DNA of 41,121 nucleotides from a virus, in IMG/VR virus record IMGVR_UViG_3300017763_000046, positions 1-41,121 of that record. The stretch is one strand, 5' to 3'. A program made the position numbers and the translations under genes. Below are positions 4,885-13,235 of this stretch, piece after piece. Within the stretch, counting starts at the first letter, position 1. The number at the start of each line of letters is the position of its first letter. A model generated the notes under the pieces. The model ran no database searches and was not told the origin of the DNA. It saw nothing but the letters and a program-made list of their open reading frames with translations.

Positions 4885-5739
4885 ATGGCATATATTTCAT
4901 ATACGGATGTACCACTTTATTTCGGAACGGTCGCGAATACCATCACTCTCCCAGGAGAAGGAGATGCACTCAATAAAAGCGTTATTGCACAACAAGTTCA
5001 ACTTAATTACACTCCCAATATCGCTCCAGTAAGGGTTGTGGGCAAAATCCCTACAAAAGACAACTTTAATCTTGCTGGCCCTCCTAACGCTTCTCTTTCA
5101 TTTAGTTGTTATCTGGATGCTGGCGAATTTAATCCAAGTGATTATACTGGAGATATAGGACATTTAGGTGCAACTTTTCGCCTTGGAGATGCAGCTAACG
5201 GTATTGTTGGTTCTGGAGCTTTTCTAAATTCTTTTTCTTATACGCTAACACCGTATGCCCCCGTTTTGATTCAATGTGATTTCGCTATTTATAATCCAAT
5301 GACCACAACTACTGCGGGTGGAACGATCGCATCTGCGGGTGTTGATACTGTTTTAGATGCCGCTGCTTTTGGGGATTACGCCCATGGAGCTTATTCGACA
5401 TTTAACAAAGGATCATTAAGCGATATCGAGGTTTTTGAGGCTATACAGTATCAATACACCGCTCAACGTCTTCCTGTCTACGAAGTTGGATCATACAGTA
5501 TTACAAAGTGCCAATTAATTACAGAAGAACAAACACTAAGTATTCAAGGAGATAATGTTCAAGCACTTGTCCCAATTACTGGCTCAAACCCTGGATCGCA
5601 GAATATTGTACTTCAAAACTCAAACAGTGACGCACTACTTACAACAGACATTACGGGCAGATTAAATTCAGAGAATGTCTCCATTCAAGGTGGGGATTTG
5701 GCTAGAGGATCAGTTACTATTACACAGCTATTAAAATAG
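4885..5739 (+). CDS. Tail tube-like structural protein, 284 aa
   Basis: This beta-rich soluble protein has two related modules. The first (about residues 33-142) begins VQLNYTPNIAPVRVVGKIPT and has SGAFLNSFSYTLTP. The second (about residues 185-280) begins IQYQYTAQRLPVYEVGSYS. They line up with the modules in 3683-4876, 18422-19570 and 33553-36267. The sequence is richer in GC and uses more C- and G-ending codons than its neighbours, as do the capsid genes, which suggests high expression. It could be the major tube protein or a decoration-like tail protein. It has its own late-type motif upstream and one downstream for phoH. Confidence 0.6.
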   Translation: MAYISYTDVPLYFGTVANTITLPGEGDALNKSVIAQQVQLNYTPNIAPVRVVGKIPTKDNFNLAGPPNASLSFSCYLDAGEFNPSDYTGDIGHLGATFRLGDAANGIVGSGAFLNSFSYTLTPYAPVLIQCDFAIYNPMTTTTAGGTIASAGVDTVLDAAAFGDYAHGAYSTFNKGSLSDIEVFEAIQYQYTAQRLPVYEVGSYSITKCQLITEEQTLSIQGDNVQALVPITGSNPGSQNIVLQNSNSDALLTTDITGRLNSENVSIQGGDLARGSVTITQLLK

Positions 5740-5754
5740 TGTAATAGTAGTAGG
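5739..5754 (+). promoter_or_regulatory. Late-type promoter motif GTGTAA
   Basis: GTGTAA at 5739-5744 is followed by ten bases (TAGTAGTAGG) and the ATG of phoH at 5755. The AGG directly before the ATG is too close to act as a normal ribosome binding site. Confidence 0.65.
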
Positions 5755-6447
5755 ATGTCAAATTTGGAATTTAGGCAGTTGAATCAAAAAATAAGGTTTA
5801 AGGAACGCAAGTTTAAGTTTAGCCAAAATCAAGTAGATTTTTTAAAAACTGCTCTTGATGATAAAACCAAGCTCATGTTTCTTGCTGGGCCAGCTGGAAC
5901 CGCAAAGACTTATATGGCCGTATATTCGGCTTTACAGTCTATTATAAGCTCTGACCTAGAGAAGGGTGTTCTTTACATCAGAAGTATAGCTGAGAGCTCG
6001 CAGAGAAGCCTTGGTTCACTGCCTGGCTCTATTGATGAAAAGTTCGGGGTATTTGCTGGGCCGTTTTATGATAAGCTCGATGAAATGTTACATCCTCAAG
6101 ATATAAAATTTTTAAGAGACAAAAAGCAGTTCGAATGTATGCCAGTTAATTTTGTGAGAGGCGCAAACTGGAACGATTCGATTGTTATTATCGACGAAGC
6201 TCAAAACTTTACTCATAATGAACTGATGACTGTATTGACTAGAATTGGAGAAGATTCAAAAATTATTATCTGTGGAGATATGATGCAAAGCGATATTAAA
6301 AATAGCGGATTTTCAAATATATTTGGAGCTTTCGATGATGAAGAGTCTAAAGAGAAGGGAATATATTGCACTACATTTGGAACTGAAGATATTAAACGAA
6401 GTGAAATATTAAAATTTATTGTAAAGAAACTGGAAGATAAAATTTAA
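5755..6447 (+). CDS. phoH: PhoH-like P-loop ATPase
   Basis: The 230-aa product has a Walker A motif GPAGTAKT at residues 45-52 and a Walker B motif IVIIDEAQN at 143-151. A GD pair after a hydrophobic strand (IIICGDMMQSD, about 170-180) and an arginine-containing GANW segment complete the PhoH/RecD-like helicase core. The length fits the PhoH family. Phage phoH genes are common in marine phages; their biochemical role is unsettled, with RNA helicase or phosphate-starvation links proposed for the bacterial family. It sits between a tube-like protein and a zinc-ribbon/sigma pair. Confidence 0.9.
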   Translation: MSNLEFRQLNQKIRFKERKFKFSQNQVDFLKTALDDKTKLMFLAGPAGTAKTYMAVYSALQSIISSDLEKGVLYIRSIAESSQRSLGSLPGSIDEKFGVFAGPFYDKLDEMLHPQDIKFLRDKKQFECMPVNFVRGANWNDSIVIIDEAQNFTHNELMTVLTRIGEDSKIIICGDMMQSDIKNSGFSNIFGAFDDEESKEKGIYCTTFGTEDIKRSEILKFIVKKLEDKI

Positions 6448-6464
6448 AAAATTATTTTTAAACT

Positions 6465-6476
6465 TATAATTATAGT
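6465..6476 (+). promoter_or_regulatory. Possible TATAAT promoter before the zinc-ribbon gene
   Basis: A perfect TATAAT (6465-6470) lies six bases before the ATG at 6477, the same geometry as the early promoters. The -35 region is only an AT-rich TTTAAA. This could give the sigma-like gene separate, earlier expression from the late structural genes around it. Confidence 0.4.
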
Positions 6477-6794
6477 ATGATTAAATATTGTTCAGAATGT
6501 GGCACTAAAGTTGAATACAAGTTCAGCCCCCCAAAGTTTTGCTCAAATTGCGGGCATCCAATGGGTGTTGCACAAAATGAATCTAAACCTTTAGATAGAA
6601 ACGTGTCTTCCCAAAGAAAGTCTCAAGCTATCAACGATAATGAAACTGATGCAGAGTCAGTACCAAATATTTCTAAATTAGAATATGAGATAGATGACTT
6701 CGGAGCATCTTCCCAACAAACCCTAGGTTCGCTGCACGGCAAAACCGCACCAAAAAGAAAAACTAGAATTGTAAGAGATATTGATAACTTGTAA
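6477..6794 (+). CDS. Zinc-ribbon protein, 105 aa
   Basis: The N-terminus has two CxxC knuckles: C5/C8 (YCSECG) and C22/C25 (FCSNCG), giving a zinc ribbon in the first 30 residues. The rest is polar and probably disordered, ending with a basic patch (KRKTR). Its stop overlaps the ATG of the sigma-like gene as TAATG, so the two are probably made together. A role with the phage sigma-like protein in transcription is possible, by position only. Confidence 0.75.
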   Translation: MIKYCSECGTKVEYKFSPPKFCSNCGHPMGVAQNESKPLDRNVSSQRKSQAINDNETDAESVPNISKLEYEIDDFGASSQQTLGSLHGKTAPKRKTRIVRDIDNL

Positions 6795-7432
6795 TGTATT
6801 CATTCGAAGAAAAGCTCAAGGAAATTGAAGCTGCTTTAGAAAGAAAACGTTGCAAGTGGCATCTAGACGCAGTTACATATATTGATTACGATGACATTAA
6901 ACAAGTCATCATGACTCATATTTATAAAAAATGGCATCTATGGGATCAATCAAAACCTATAGAGCCATGGCTTAGTAGAGTAGTGTCTAATCAATTTAAA
7001 AATTTATTAAGGAATCATTACGGAAATTATGTTAATCCATGCCCAGATCAACACTTAAGTGATCACGATCCATTGACATGTCCAATTTGTACAAAATGGC
7101 GTCAAAGTAAAAAGTCAGCTTACGATATAAAGCTGGCAGTAACAATGGAAAATCATATTCACGAAATTCACGCGAGAAGAGATGAAAGTATTGATTTAGA
7201 TGAAGCAACAATTAAATTAACAGCAAAAATACAAACCCAGTTAAATAGTAGACAATTTCAAGCTTACAAAATGTTATTTGTTCAAAATAAAACAGAAGAG
7301 GAAGTTGCTATATTTTTAGGATTCAAGACGAACGAAAAGAAAAGATCCGCTGGCTACAAACAAATCAAAAACTTAAAAAAGATTTTTCAAGAAAAAGCTA
7401 AAAAAATTATAGAAGAGAATGATATAATATGA
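6794..7432 (+). CDS. Sigma-like transcription factor, 212 aa
   Basis: Residues about 30-80 read as a region 2-like helix set (DDIKQVIMTHIYKKWHLW, then PWLSRVVSNQFKNLLRN), the kind of pattern seen in phage late sigma and ECF sigma factors. After it, C83, C96 and C99 with nearby histidines (PCPDQH, TCPIC) could bind zinc. The C-terminus (about 150-205) is a helix-turn-helix-like region 4 candidate: LNSRQFQAYKMLF, KTEEEVAIFLGF and a basic end. A late sigma role, analogous to T4 gp55, fits the repeated GTGTAA motifs upstream of structural genes. The start overlaps the zinc-ribbon gene by one base. Confidence 0.7.
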   Translation: MYSFEEKLKEIEAALERKRCKWHLDAVTYIDYDDIKQVIMTHIYKKWHLWDQSKPIEPWLSRVVSNQFKNLLRNHYGNYVNPCPDQHLSDHDPLTCPICTKWRQSKKSAYDIKLAVTMENHIHEIHARRDESIDLDEATIKLTAKIQTQLNSRQFQAYKMLFVQNKTEEEVAIFLGFKTNEKKRSAGYKQIKNLKKIFQEKAKKIIEENDII

Positions 7433-8466
7433 TAAATCTAAGCGAAGAACAAGAAAAATTAATATTGGAGAGTTTTCAAAAAGACCCCAACATAATTAAC
7501 ATTACAAAAATTATATTTAATGACAAAACTTTAGATGGGAGATCTAAAGAGGGTAGGGCTGTGACTAAGTTTCTCGCAGAGAATGGCCTTAAAGCAAAAA
7601 CTACAAAAGTAGAAAAATCAAAGGAAATAAATTTTACGGACGAACAATTAGATTTAATAAATTCCATGAAGATCGATGGTTTGAATACATCAGAAATAGC
7701 TGATTTACTTTTTAAAAAGAAAGTCGCCAGATTGTCAGTAGAGTGGAGAGCTGTTAATGAGGTGGTTAATAAAGATAGAGAAGAAGAAAGAGAAGAGGCC
7801 CCAACTAATTACGTTGCTCCAAATGCACTCTCTAGAATAATTAAAAAGATTAATGATTCTACTGGGTATGGATTGGAAGAAGGTAAAATGTCCCGAAATC
7901 AAAAACATTGTTGTGACAAATTAAGAATAAATTTATCAAACTCACGATTTGTAGCTATCGTAAACAACTATACCGCCTTTAGGGATAAAGAATTATTTGA
8001 GCAAGAGTTTATTAGACTTACTTGGGACAAGCCAGACCTCACTGCAGATGAATTAAATTTATACATGAATGTAGCTAAAGAAATAATTAATTTAGAATTA
8101 ATTACTGGGCACTTACAAAAGCTTAACGATATGTTTGAGAGTGCAGACGATCAAGATGAAATGACTGTCCGTTTAGCTGAAATTATTAAAGCCAAAAGCT
8201 CAGAGTACCATCAATGCGAAACTCGTATTGAAAATTTAACAAAGAAACTTCAAGGAGATCGTGGAGCTCGTTTGGCTAGCAAACAAAAAGATACGGCCTC
8301 GTTTCTGTCTATTGTACAGCTTTTTCAAGAAGAGGAAGAAAGGCAAAATATGGTTCGCATCGTAGAAATGCAAAAACAAGTAATCAAAAAGGAGGCTGAA
8401 AAACTAGAAGGCATGGCAGCTTGGAAGGCCCGTGTTCTCGGAATCGGTATTGAAGATGTCCTATAA
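7429..8466 (+). CDS. Hypothetical protein, 345 aa, possible small terminase or DNA-binding protein
   Basis: The N-terminal 120 residues look like two successive HTH-type segments (LSEEQEKLILESF...GRAVTKFL and FTDEQLDLINSM...LNTSEIADLLF...EWRAVNEVV), each about 55 residues. They seem to be repeats of one another. The rest is helical with a coiled-coil C-terminal third rich in Glu, Lys and Gln. It starts by an ATGA overlap with the sigma-like gene and its end overlaps the nuclease gene by 11 bases. Its place just before the nuclease and TerL, with DNA-binding-type repeats and a coiled coil, would suit a small terminase subunit, but no diagnostic motif proves this. Confidence 0.6.
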   Translation: MINLSEEQEKLILESFQKDPNIINITKIIFNDKTLDGRSKEGRAVTKFLAENGLKAKTTKVEKSKEINFTDEQLDLINSMKIDGLNTSEIADLLFKKKVARLSVEWRAVNEVVNKDREEEREEAPTNYVAPNALSRIIKKINDSTGYGLEEGKMSRNQKHCCDKLRINLSNSRFVAIVNNYTAFRDKELFEQEFIRLTWDKPDLTADELNLYMNVAKEIINLELITGHLQKLNDMFESADDQDEMTVRLAEIIKAKSSEYHQCETRIENLTKKLQGDRGARLASKQKDTASFLSIVQLFQEEEERQNMVRIVEMQKQVIKKEAEKLEGMAAWKARVLGIGIEDVL

Positions 8467-9373
8467 GTGCAAAGAATGTGGCGCTGAGTTCGAGACCGAG
8501 AAAAGTCTTCATGCTCATCTTAAGGCGCATAAGATGTATGTGGCTGACTATTATGTTAAACATTATCCACGATTTAATAAGCTAAATGGCAATCCATTAC
8601 CCTTTAAGAAAAAAGAAGAATACTTTGCGAATGATTTTATCAATAGATCACAACTTGTAAAGTGGTGTGAGTCTGCGCCAGATAAAGAAGTTAAGGATTA
8701 CATTCTTGAGCTAGGCAAAAAAAGAATTGAAAGAAAAAAATATAAGAATGCACCCTTTCATTTAGAGCTTCTTAAACGACAGTTACCAGACCTAGACACT
8801 TACAAGAAACACTTTGGGACATACACTCAAGCTTGTGAGGCTATGGGGGCAAAACCTATATTCTACAAGGGTATGCCGAAAGAATTTGTGAATGATGCGG
8901 AAGTTGAAGTTCTGATCGACACTAGAGAGCAGCAACCATTAGAGTTTAATAAATCTTCAATTTTAAAGTTAGACTTCGGGGATTACACTTTAGGTGGGAA
9001 TGATTTTACTAATACATTTGTAGATAGAAAAAGCGCTGGTGACTTCTTATCAACCTTTGGAGGACAAGTGGATAGATTTAGAAGAGAGATGGAGAGATGC
9101 GTAGAGCTAGATAGCTATATGTATATTGTTGTAGAAAAATCTCTTAAAGCAATAGAAAAAGAAGCTGTGTTCACAAAAGGAAGAAGAGCGCCTAAATTAG
9201 GATGGGTTTTTTCTAACTTAATTTCTGTCCAACACGAGTTCGCGGGTCATTGCCAATTTATATTTACAGACAGTAGAAGTCATAGTGAAGAAATCATACC
9301 TAAACTATTAAGTCTAGGCAAAAAACTTTGGGACGTAGACGTACAATATTTTTTAGATAAGGAGGAAAGATGA
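8456..9373 (+). CDS. C2H2 zinc finger plus ERCC4-type nuclease
   Basis: The start at 8456 (MSYKCKECG) is preferred over an upstream in-frame ATG that lies deep in the preceding gene. Residues 5-25 are a classical C2H2 finger (C5, C8, H21, H25). From about residue 148 an ERCC4/XPF-type nuclease domain follows: LIDTRE (153-158), LDFGDYTLGG (172-181) and FVDRKSAGDF (188-197). The last corresponds to the family's ERKxxxD with Asp in place of Glu. Such nucleases cut branched DNA in eukaryotes and archaea. Here, next to TerL and overlapping it by ATGA, a role in resolving branched DNA before packaging is plausible. The 90 residues between the finger and the nuclease are basic and unidentified. Confidence 0.85.
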   Translation: MSYKCKECGAEFETEKSLHAHLKAHKMYVADYYVKHYPRFNKLNGNPLPFKKKEEYFANDFINRSQLVKWCESAPDKEVKDYILELGKKRIERKKYKNAPFHLELLKRQLPDLDTYKKHFGTYTQACEAMGAKPIFYKGMPKEFVNDAEVEVLIDTREQQPLEFNKSSILKLDFGDYTLGGNDFTNTFVDRKSAGDFLSTFGGQVDRFRREMERCVELDSYMYIVVEKSLKAIEKEAVFTKGRRAPKLGWVFSNLISVQHEFAGHCQFIFTDSRSHSEEIIPKLLSLGKKLWDVDVQYFLDKEER

Positions 9374-11220
9374 GCTGGGATACAGGAAATCAAAAACCTT
9401 TAAGGAGAGAGCCGATTAACCAGCAGATTATGGATCTCGAGGGATATCTGGAGGATACTAAAGCTAAAATTTGGTTATATAAATTTATGAAGGAAAATGT
9501 AACCTTCACTACAGAACTACTTACTGGCATTGAGCTATTTCCGTTTCAACACATGGCGGTAAAAGCTATGATGGAAAATGACTACTTCTTGGGTATCTGG
9601 TCTCGTGGTATGTCTAAATCTTTCTCTACTGGTATTTTTGCTCTGTTGGATGCGATGATGAATCAAGGTGTTCACATTGGAATAATTTCTAAATCATTTA
9701 GACAGTCTAAGATGATTTTCAGAAAGATAGAAGATATATCGCAAGATCCTAAAGCTGAACTATTTAGGCAATGTATAGGTAAGGTTAGTAAGTCCAATGA
9801 TGAATGGTCCATGCAAATTGGCAAGAGTCGTATTACCGCATTACCGCTTGGTGATGGAGAAAAGCTTCGTGGTTTTCGTTTTCAGCGTATCATTATTGAT
9901 GAGCTTCTACTTATGCCAGAAAAAGTATTGAACGAAGTTATTATGCCGTTCCTAGCTGTTGTAGAAAACCCAACAGAGAGACAAAAAATTAAAGACGCAG
10001 AAGACGCGATGATTGAGGCTGGAAAGATGACAGAAGAAGAGAGGACGGAGTGGCCATCAAATAAAATGATTGGACTGTCTTCAGCATCTTATAAGTTCGA
10101 GTATCTCTATAAAATGTATCAAGCCTATGAAAATATGATCTTTAACCCTGGGGCAAAAAATCAAGGTAGAAGATGCATTATGCAATTTAGTTACGATTGT
10201 GCGCCAAAGGCTTTGTATGATGAAAACTTAATATCCCAAGCAAAAGGAACAATGAGTCAGTCGCAGATTGATCGAGAATTCAACGCTCAATTTACAGACG
10301 ATAGTGCTGGTTATTTCAAAATAAGCAAAATGGCAGAATGCACAATTGAAGATGGCGAGTCTCCTGCTGTAGAGGTGGCGGGAGAAAAAGATGCTGAATA
10401 TATTATGGCATTTGACCCGTCTTGGTCGGAGTCGGAGACTTCTGACGATTTTGCTATACAAGTGATAAAGCTCATGCCAGAGAAAAAGAAAGGTGTAGTT
10501 GTCCACAGTTATGCCCTTCCTGGTACAAATTTAAAAAAGCACATGACTTACTTTAAATACCTTTTAGATCATTTTAATATTATTATGATTGTGGGAGACT
10601 ATAATGGAGGTGTTCAGTTTATAAATTCATGTAATGAAAGTGACATGTTCAAGAAGGAGAAACTAGAAATAGGCGTCTTTGATCCAAAGTTAGATAATCC
10701 CCACGATTATGAAAAAGATTTAAGAGATGCTAGAAGGGGTTACAACAAAAGCAGTAATACTATATGTATATTAAGAAAGCCAGTATCCAACTGGATCAGA
10801 AGCGCAAATGAAATGTTACAAACAGCTTTTGATAGGAAGAAGTTATACTTTGCAGCTACAGCAATGGATGACAACTACTCGATGCAGAAAGCCAAAAAAA
10901 TTCCAATTAAAGAGTTGAAATTCTCTAAGTACGAAGACGAAAAGAATGTCGGTGCTAAAATGATTGATTTTATTGAGCACCAGAAAGATATGATTGACTT
11001 AACAAAAGCTGAATGTGCACTTATACAAGTAACTTCTTCCGCTGGAGGAACACAGAGCTTCGATTTACCTAGTAATCTAAAAAGACAAAAGGGAGTAGAT
11101 CGACCTAGAAAAGACTCTTATTCCGCTATAGTGTTAGGTAACTGGGGAATGAATATCTATTACGATATGATGGATTTGCCAGAAGAGAGGGCGGCGGGCT
11201 TCACGCCTATGTTTATATAA
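9370..11220 (+). CDS. Terminase large subunit
   Basis: The 616-aa product has a packaging ATPase domain: the Q-motif-like FPFQHMAV at 57-64, a degenerate Walker A SRGMSKS at 78-84 (in terminases Arg before the loop is common) and Walker B RIIIDEL at 173-179. The RNase H-like nuclease domain follows: MAFDPSWS around D349, DD at 359-360 and IVGDYNGG around D410. The length fits T4-type terminases. It powers DNA packaging through the portal and cuts the concatemer. It overlaps the nuclease gene by four bases and precedes the portal gene. Confidence 0.92.
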   Translation: MSWDTGNQKPLRREPINQQIMDLEGYLEDTKAKIWLYKFMKENVTFTTELLTGIELFPFQHMAVKAMMENDYFLGIWSRGMSKSFSTGIFALLDAMMNQGVHIGIISKSFRQSKMIFRKIEDISQDPKAELFRQCIGKVSKSNDEWSMQIGKSRITALPLGDGEKLRGFRFQRIIIDELLLMPEKVLNEVIMPFLAVVENPTERQKIKDAEDAMIEAGKMTEEERTEWPSNKMIGLSSASYKFEYLYKMYQAYENMIFNPGAKNQGRRCIMQFSYDCAPKALYDENLISQAKGTMSQSQIDREFNAQFTDDSAGYFKISKMAECTIEDGESPAVEVAGEKDAEYIMAFDPSWSESETSDDFAIQVIKLMPEKKKGVVVHSYALPGTNLKKHMTYFKYLLDHFNIIMIVGDYNGGVQFINSCNESDMFKKEKLEIGVFDPKLDNPHDYEKDLRDARRGYNKSSNTICILRKPVSNWIRSANEMLQTAFDRKKLYFAATAMDDNYSMQKAKKIPIKELKFSKYEDEKNVGAKMIDFIEHQKDMIDLTKAECALIQVTSSAGGTQSFDLPSNLKRQKGVDRPRKDSYSAIVLGNWGMNIYYDMMDLPEERAAGFTPMFI

Positions 11221-11246
11221 AAAACTTAACAAAGTTACTTTTAAAA

Positions 11247-11270
11247 GTGTAATTAACTTTATAATAGGTT
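11247..11270 (+). promoter_or_regulatory. Composite promoter before the portal gene
   Basis: GTGTAA (11247-11252) and, seven bases later, a perfect TATAAT (11260-11265) precede the ATG at 11271 by 18 and 5 bases. The portal gene may be read from either. AGG at 11266-11268 is very close to the start codon. Confidence 0.55.
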
Positions 11271-13235
11271 ATGGCCAAAAGAAAATATAATAAAAAATCC
11301 AACTATTGGAACAAATTTACAAAAGTCTCTCCACAAATTTCGGAGTCTAAAGAAAATGTAGAGCCAGCTACAATGGGTGAAGCATACCATGTTTCTCAAG
11401 CATCATACAACCGATCTGGTTCTATAAGTAACTTATCATCAACAAATACATCTACTCGAATTAATCGATCCTCCGTTTCGGCCCCACTTAATAAATATAG
11501 TCAAATTCGAGGAGGACTTCTCCCTTATGAGATTTCATCTGACGGAATCAATGTTAGGGAGGCTATCGAGCTTTGCCAAAAGGCATACGCAAACGTACCT
11601 ATTTTTAGAAACACTATTGATATGATGTCAGAGTTCGCTAATGCGGAACTATATCTAGAGGGAGGAAACGCTACATCAAGAAACTTTTTTGAAAAGCTTT
11701 TGGACAGAATTAAAATTTGGGATTTAAAAGACCAGTATTTTAGAGAGTATTATAGAAGTGGCAATATTTTTCTTTATCGCGTTGATGGCAAGTTTAGCCT
11801 AGATGATTACAAGAAGTTTTCTCAAAATGTATCAGAAGGGCCTTCCTTGAATAAGTTCCCACTAAAATATATTGTTCTAAACCCTTTCGAAATTGTAGCT
11901 AAAAGAAGCACCGTGTTCAATACAAAAGATGGAGCATATGCCAAGATCCTTTCTGAGTTTGATATGGAAAGACTATCAAACCCTAAAAATGATTATGATA
12001 AAGAAGTGTTCGAAGCCCTAGATCCAGAAGTGCAAAAGCAGATTAAGGATGGCGCATACTTTAAAGATGGTCTTAAAATTAATCTAAAGAACGAAAAGAT
12101 TTCTTATAGCTTTTACAAAAAACAAGATTATGAGCCATTTGCTATTCCTTTTGGATATCCCGTTCTTGAAGACATAAATGCCAAGCTCGAAATGAAAAAG
12201 ATGGATCAAGCCATCATGAGAACCGTCGAGAATGTTATTCTTATGATCACAATGGGAGCAGAACCAGACAAGGGTGGGATCAACCCAAATAATGTCAAGG
12301 CTATGCAAAAACTTTTTCAAAATGAATCAGTTGGAAGAGTGCTGGTTTCAGACTATACAACAAAGGCAGACTTTGTTATTCCAGATATCAATAAGGTTGT
12401 CGGCCCAGGAAAATACGAAGTTATTAATAAAGACATCAAAGAAGGATTGCAAAATATCATTCTTAACGATGACAAATATAATGGCGCAGAAATCAAAGCT
12501 AGAGTATTCTTAGATAGATTAAAAGAAGCTCGTGAAGCTTTTATCCAAGATTTTTTACAGCCAGAAATTAGAAGGATAGCAAAAGACCTGGGATTCAGAT
12601 CCTATCCAACTGTCAAATTTAAGGATATTGATCTCCGCGATGAAGTGCAGCTCATGAGAGTAGCCACAAGACTTATGGAGCTTGGAGTTGTCACCGCAGA
12701 GCAGGGAATGGAGTTATTCAATACTGGCAGATTTCCACTTGCCCAAGAGCTAGAAGGCGCACAGAAAAAGTTCGTCGCACAAAGAGAAAAAGGGTATTTC
12801 AATCCAATAGTTGGGGGCGTACCGATGATTGATGACGAAAGCCCTAGCGAGCCAACAGATTCTCAGAAACCAAACAAGGGTATGTCTGGTAGACCAGAAG
12901 GTTCTAAGGATGAATTTTCTAGAGAAAATATTCAAGCTACTATTTACGAAGTTGAAGCTTTAAACTCACTAGCAAAAGAAAAAATGCTAGAAATATATGA
13001 TTCAGATTCACTAAATGAAGACCAGGAAAAAATGGTTAGCAAATTATGCGAATCTATTGTATGCGCTTCAGATAAAGAAAATTGGACAGAAAGTCTCGTT
13101 TCTTGTGTAAATGATTTTAGTCAAATAGAAAAACTTGGAGCTATGGAAAATATATTAAGTATTTCTGAAGCCCATCAACTAGAAATTTATCCATCAGCAA
13201 TTTTATACCACTCAAAAAACTATGAAAGAAATTAA
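11271..13235 (+). CDS. Portal protein
   Basis: The 654-aa product lies between TerL and the protease, the usual portal place. It has a basic, disordered N-terminus, then portal-like features: VREAIELCQKAYANVPIFRNTID, DQYFREYYRSGNIFLYRV, KYIVLNPFEIV, and later a helix with DRLKEAREAFIQDFLQPEIRRIA. These match what I know of large-phage portal proteins. The C-terminal 130 residues after a Pro/Ser-rich linker (about 520-545) are acidic and helical and may be the barrel or a separate module. It forms the packaging channel and head-tail vertex. It overlaps the next gene by 14 bases. Confidence 0.85.
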   Translation: MAKRKYNKKSNYWNKFTKVSPQISESKENVEPATMGEAYHVSQASYNRSGSISNLSSTNTSTRINRSSVSAPLNKYSQIRGGLLPYEISSDGINVREAIELCQKAYANVPIFRNTIDMMSEFANAELYLEGGNATSRNFFEKLLDRIKIWDLKDQYFREYYRSGNIFLYRVDGKFSLDDYKKFSQNVSEGPSLNKFPLKYIVLNPFEIVAKRSTVFNTKDGAYAKILSEFDMERLSNPKNDYDKEVFEALDPEVQKQIKDGAYFKDGLKINLKNEKISYSFYKKQDYEPFAIPFGYPVLEDINAKLEMKKMDQAIMRTVENVILMITMGAEPDKGGINPNNVKAMQKLFQNESVGRVLVSDYTTKADFVIPDINKVVGPGKYEVINKDIKEGLQNIILNDDKYNGAEIKARVFLDRLKEAREAFIQDFLQPEIRRIAKDLGFRSYPTVKFKDIDLRDEVQLMRVATRLMELGVVTAEQGMELFNTGRFPLAQELEGAQKKFVAQREKGYFNPIVGGVPMIDDESPSEPTDSQKPNKGMSGRPEGSKDEFSRENIQATIYEVEALNSLAKEKMLEIYDSDSLNEDQEKMVSKLCESIVCASDKENWTESLVSCVNDFSQIEKLGAMENILSISEAHQLEIYPSAILYHSKNYERN

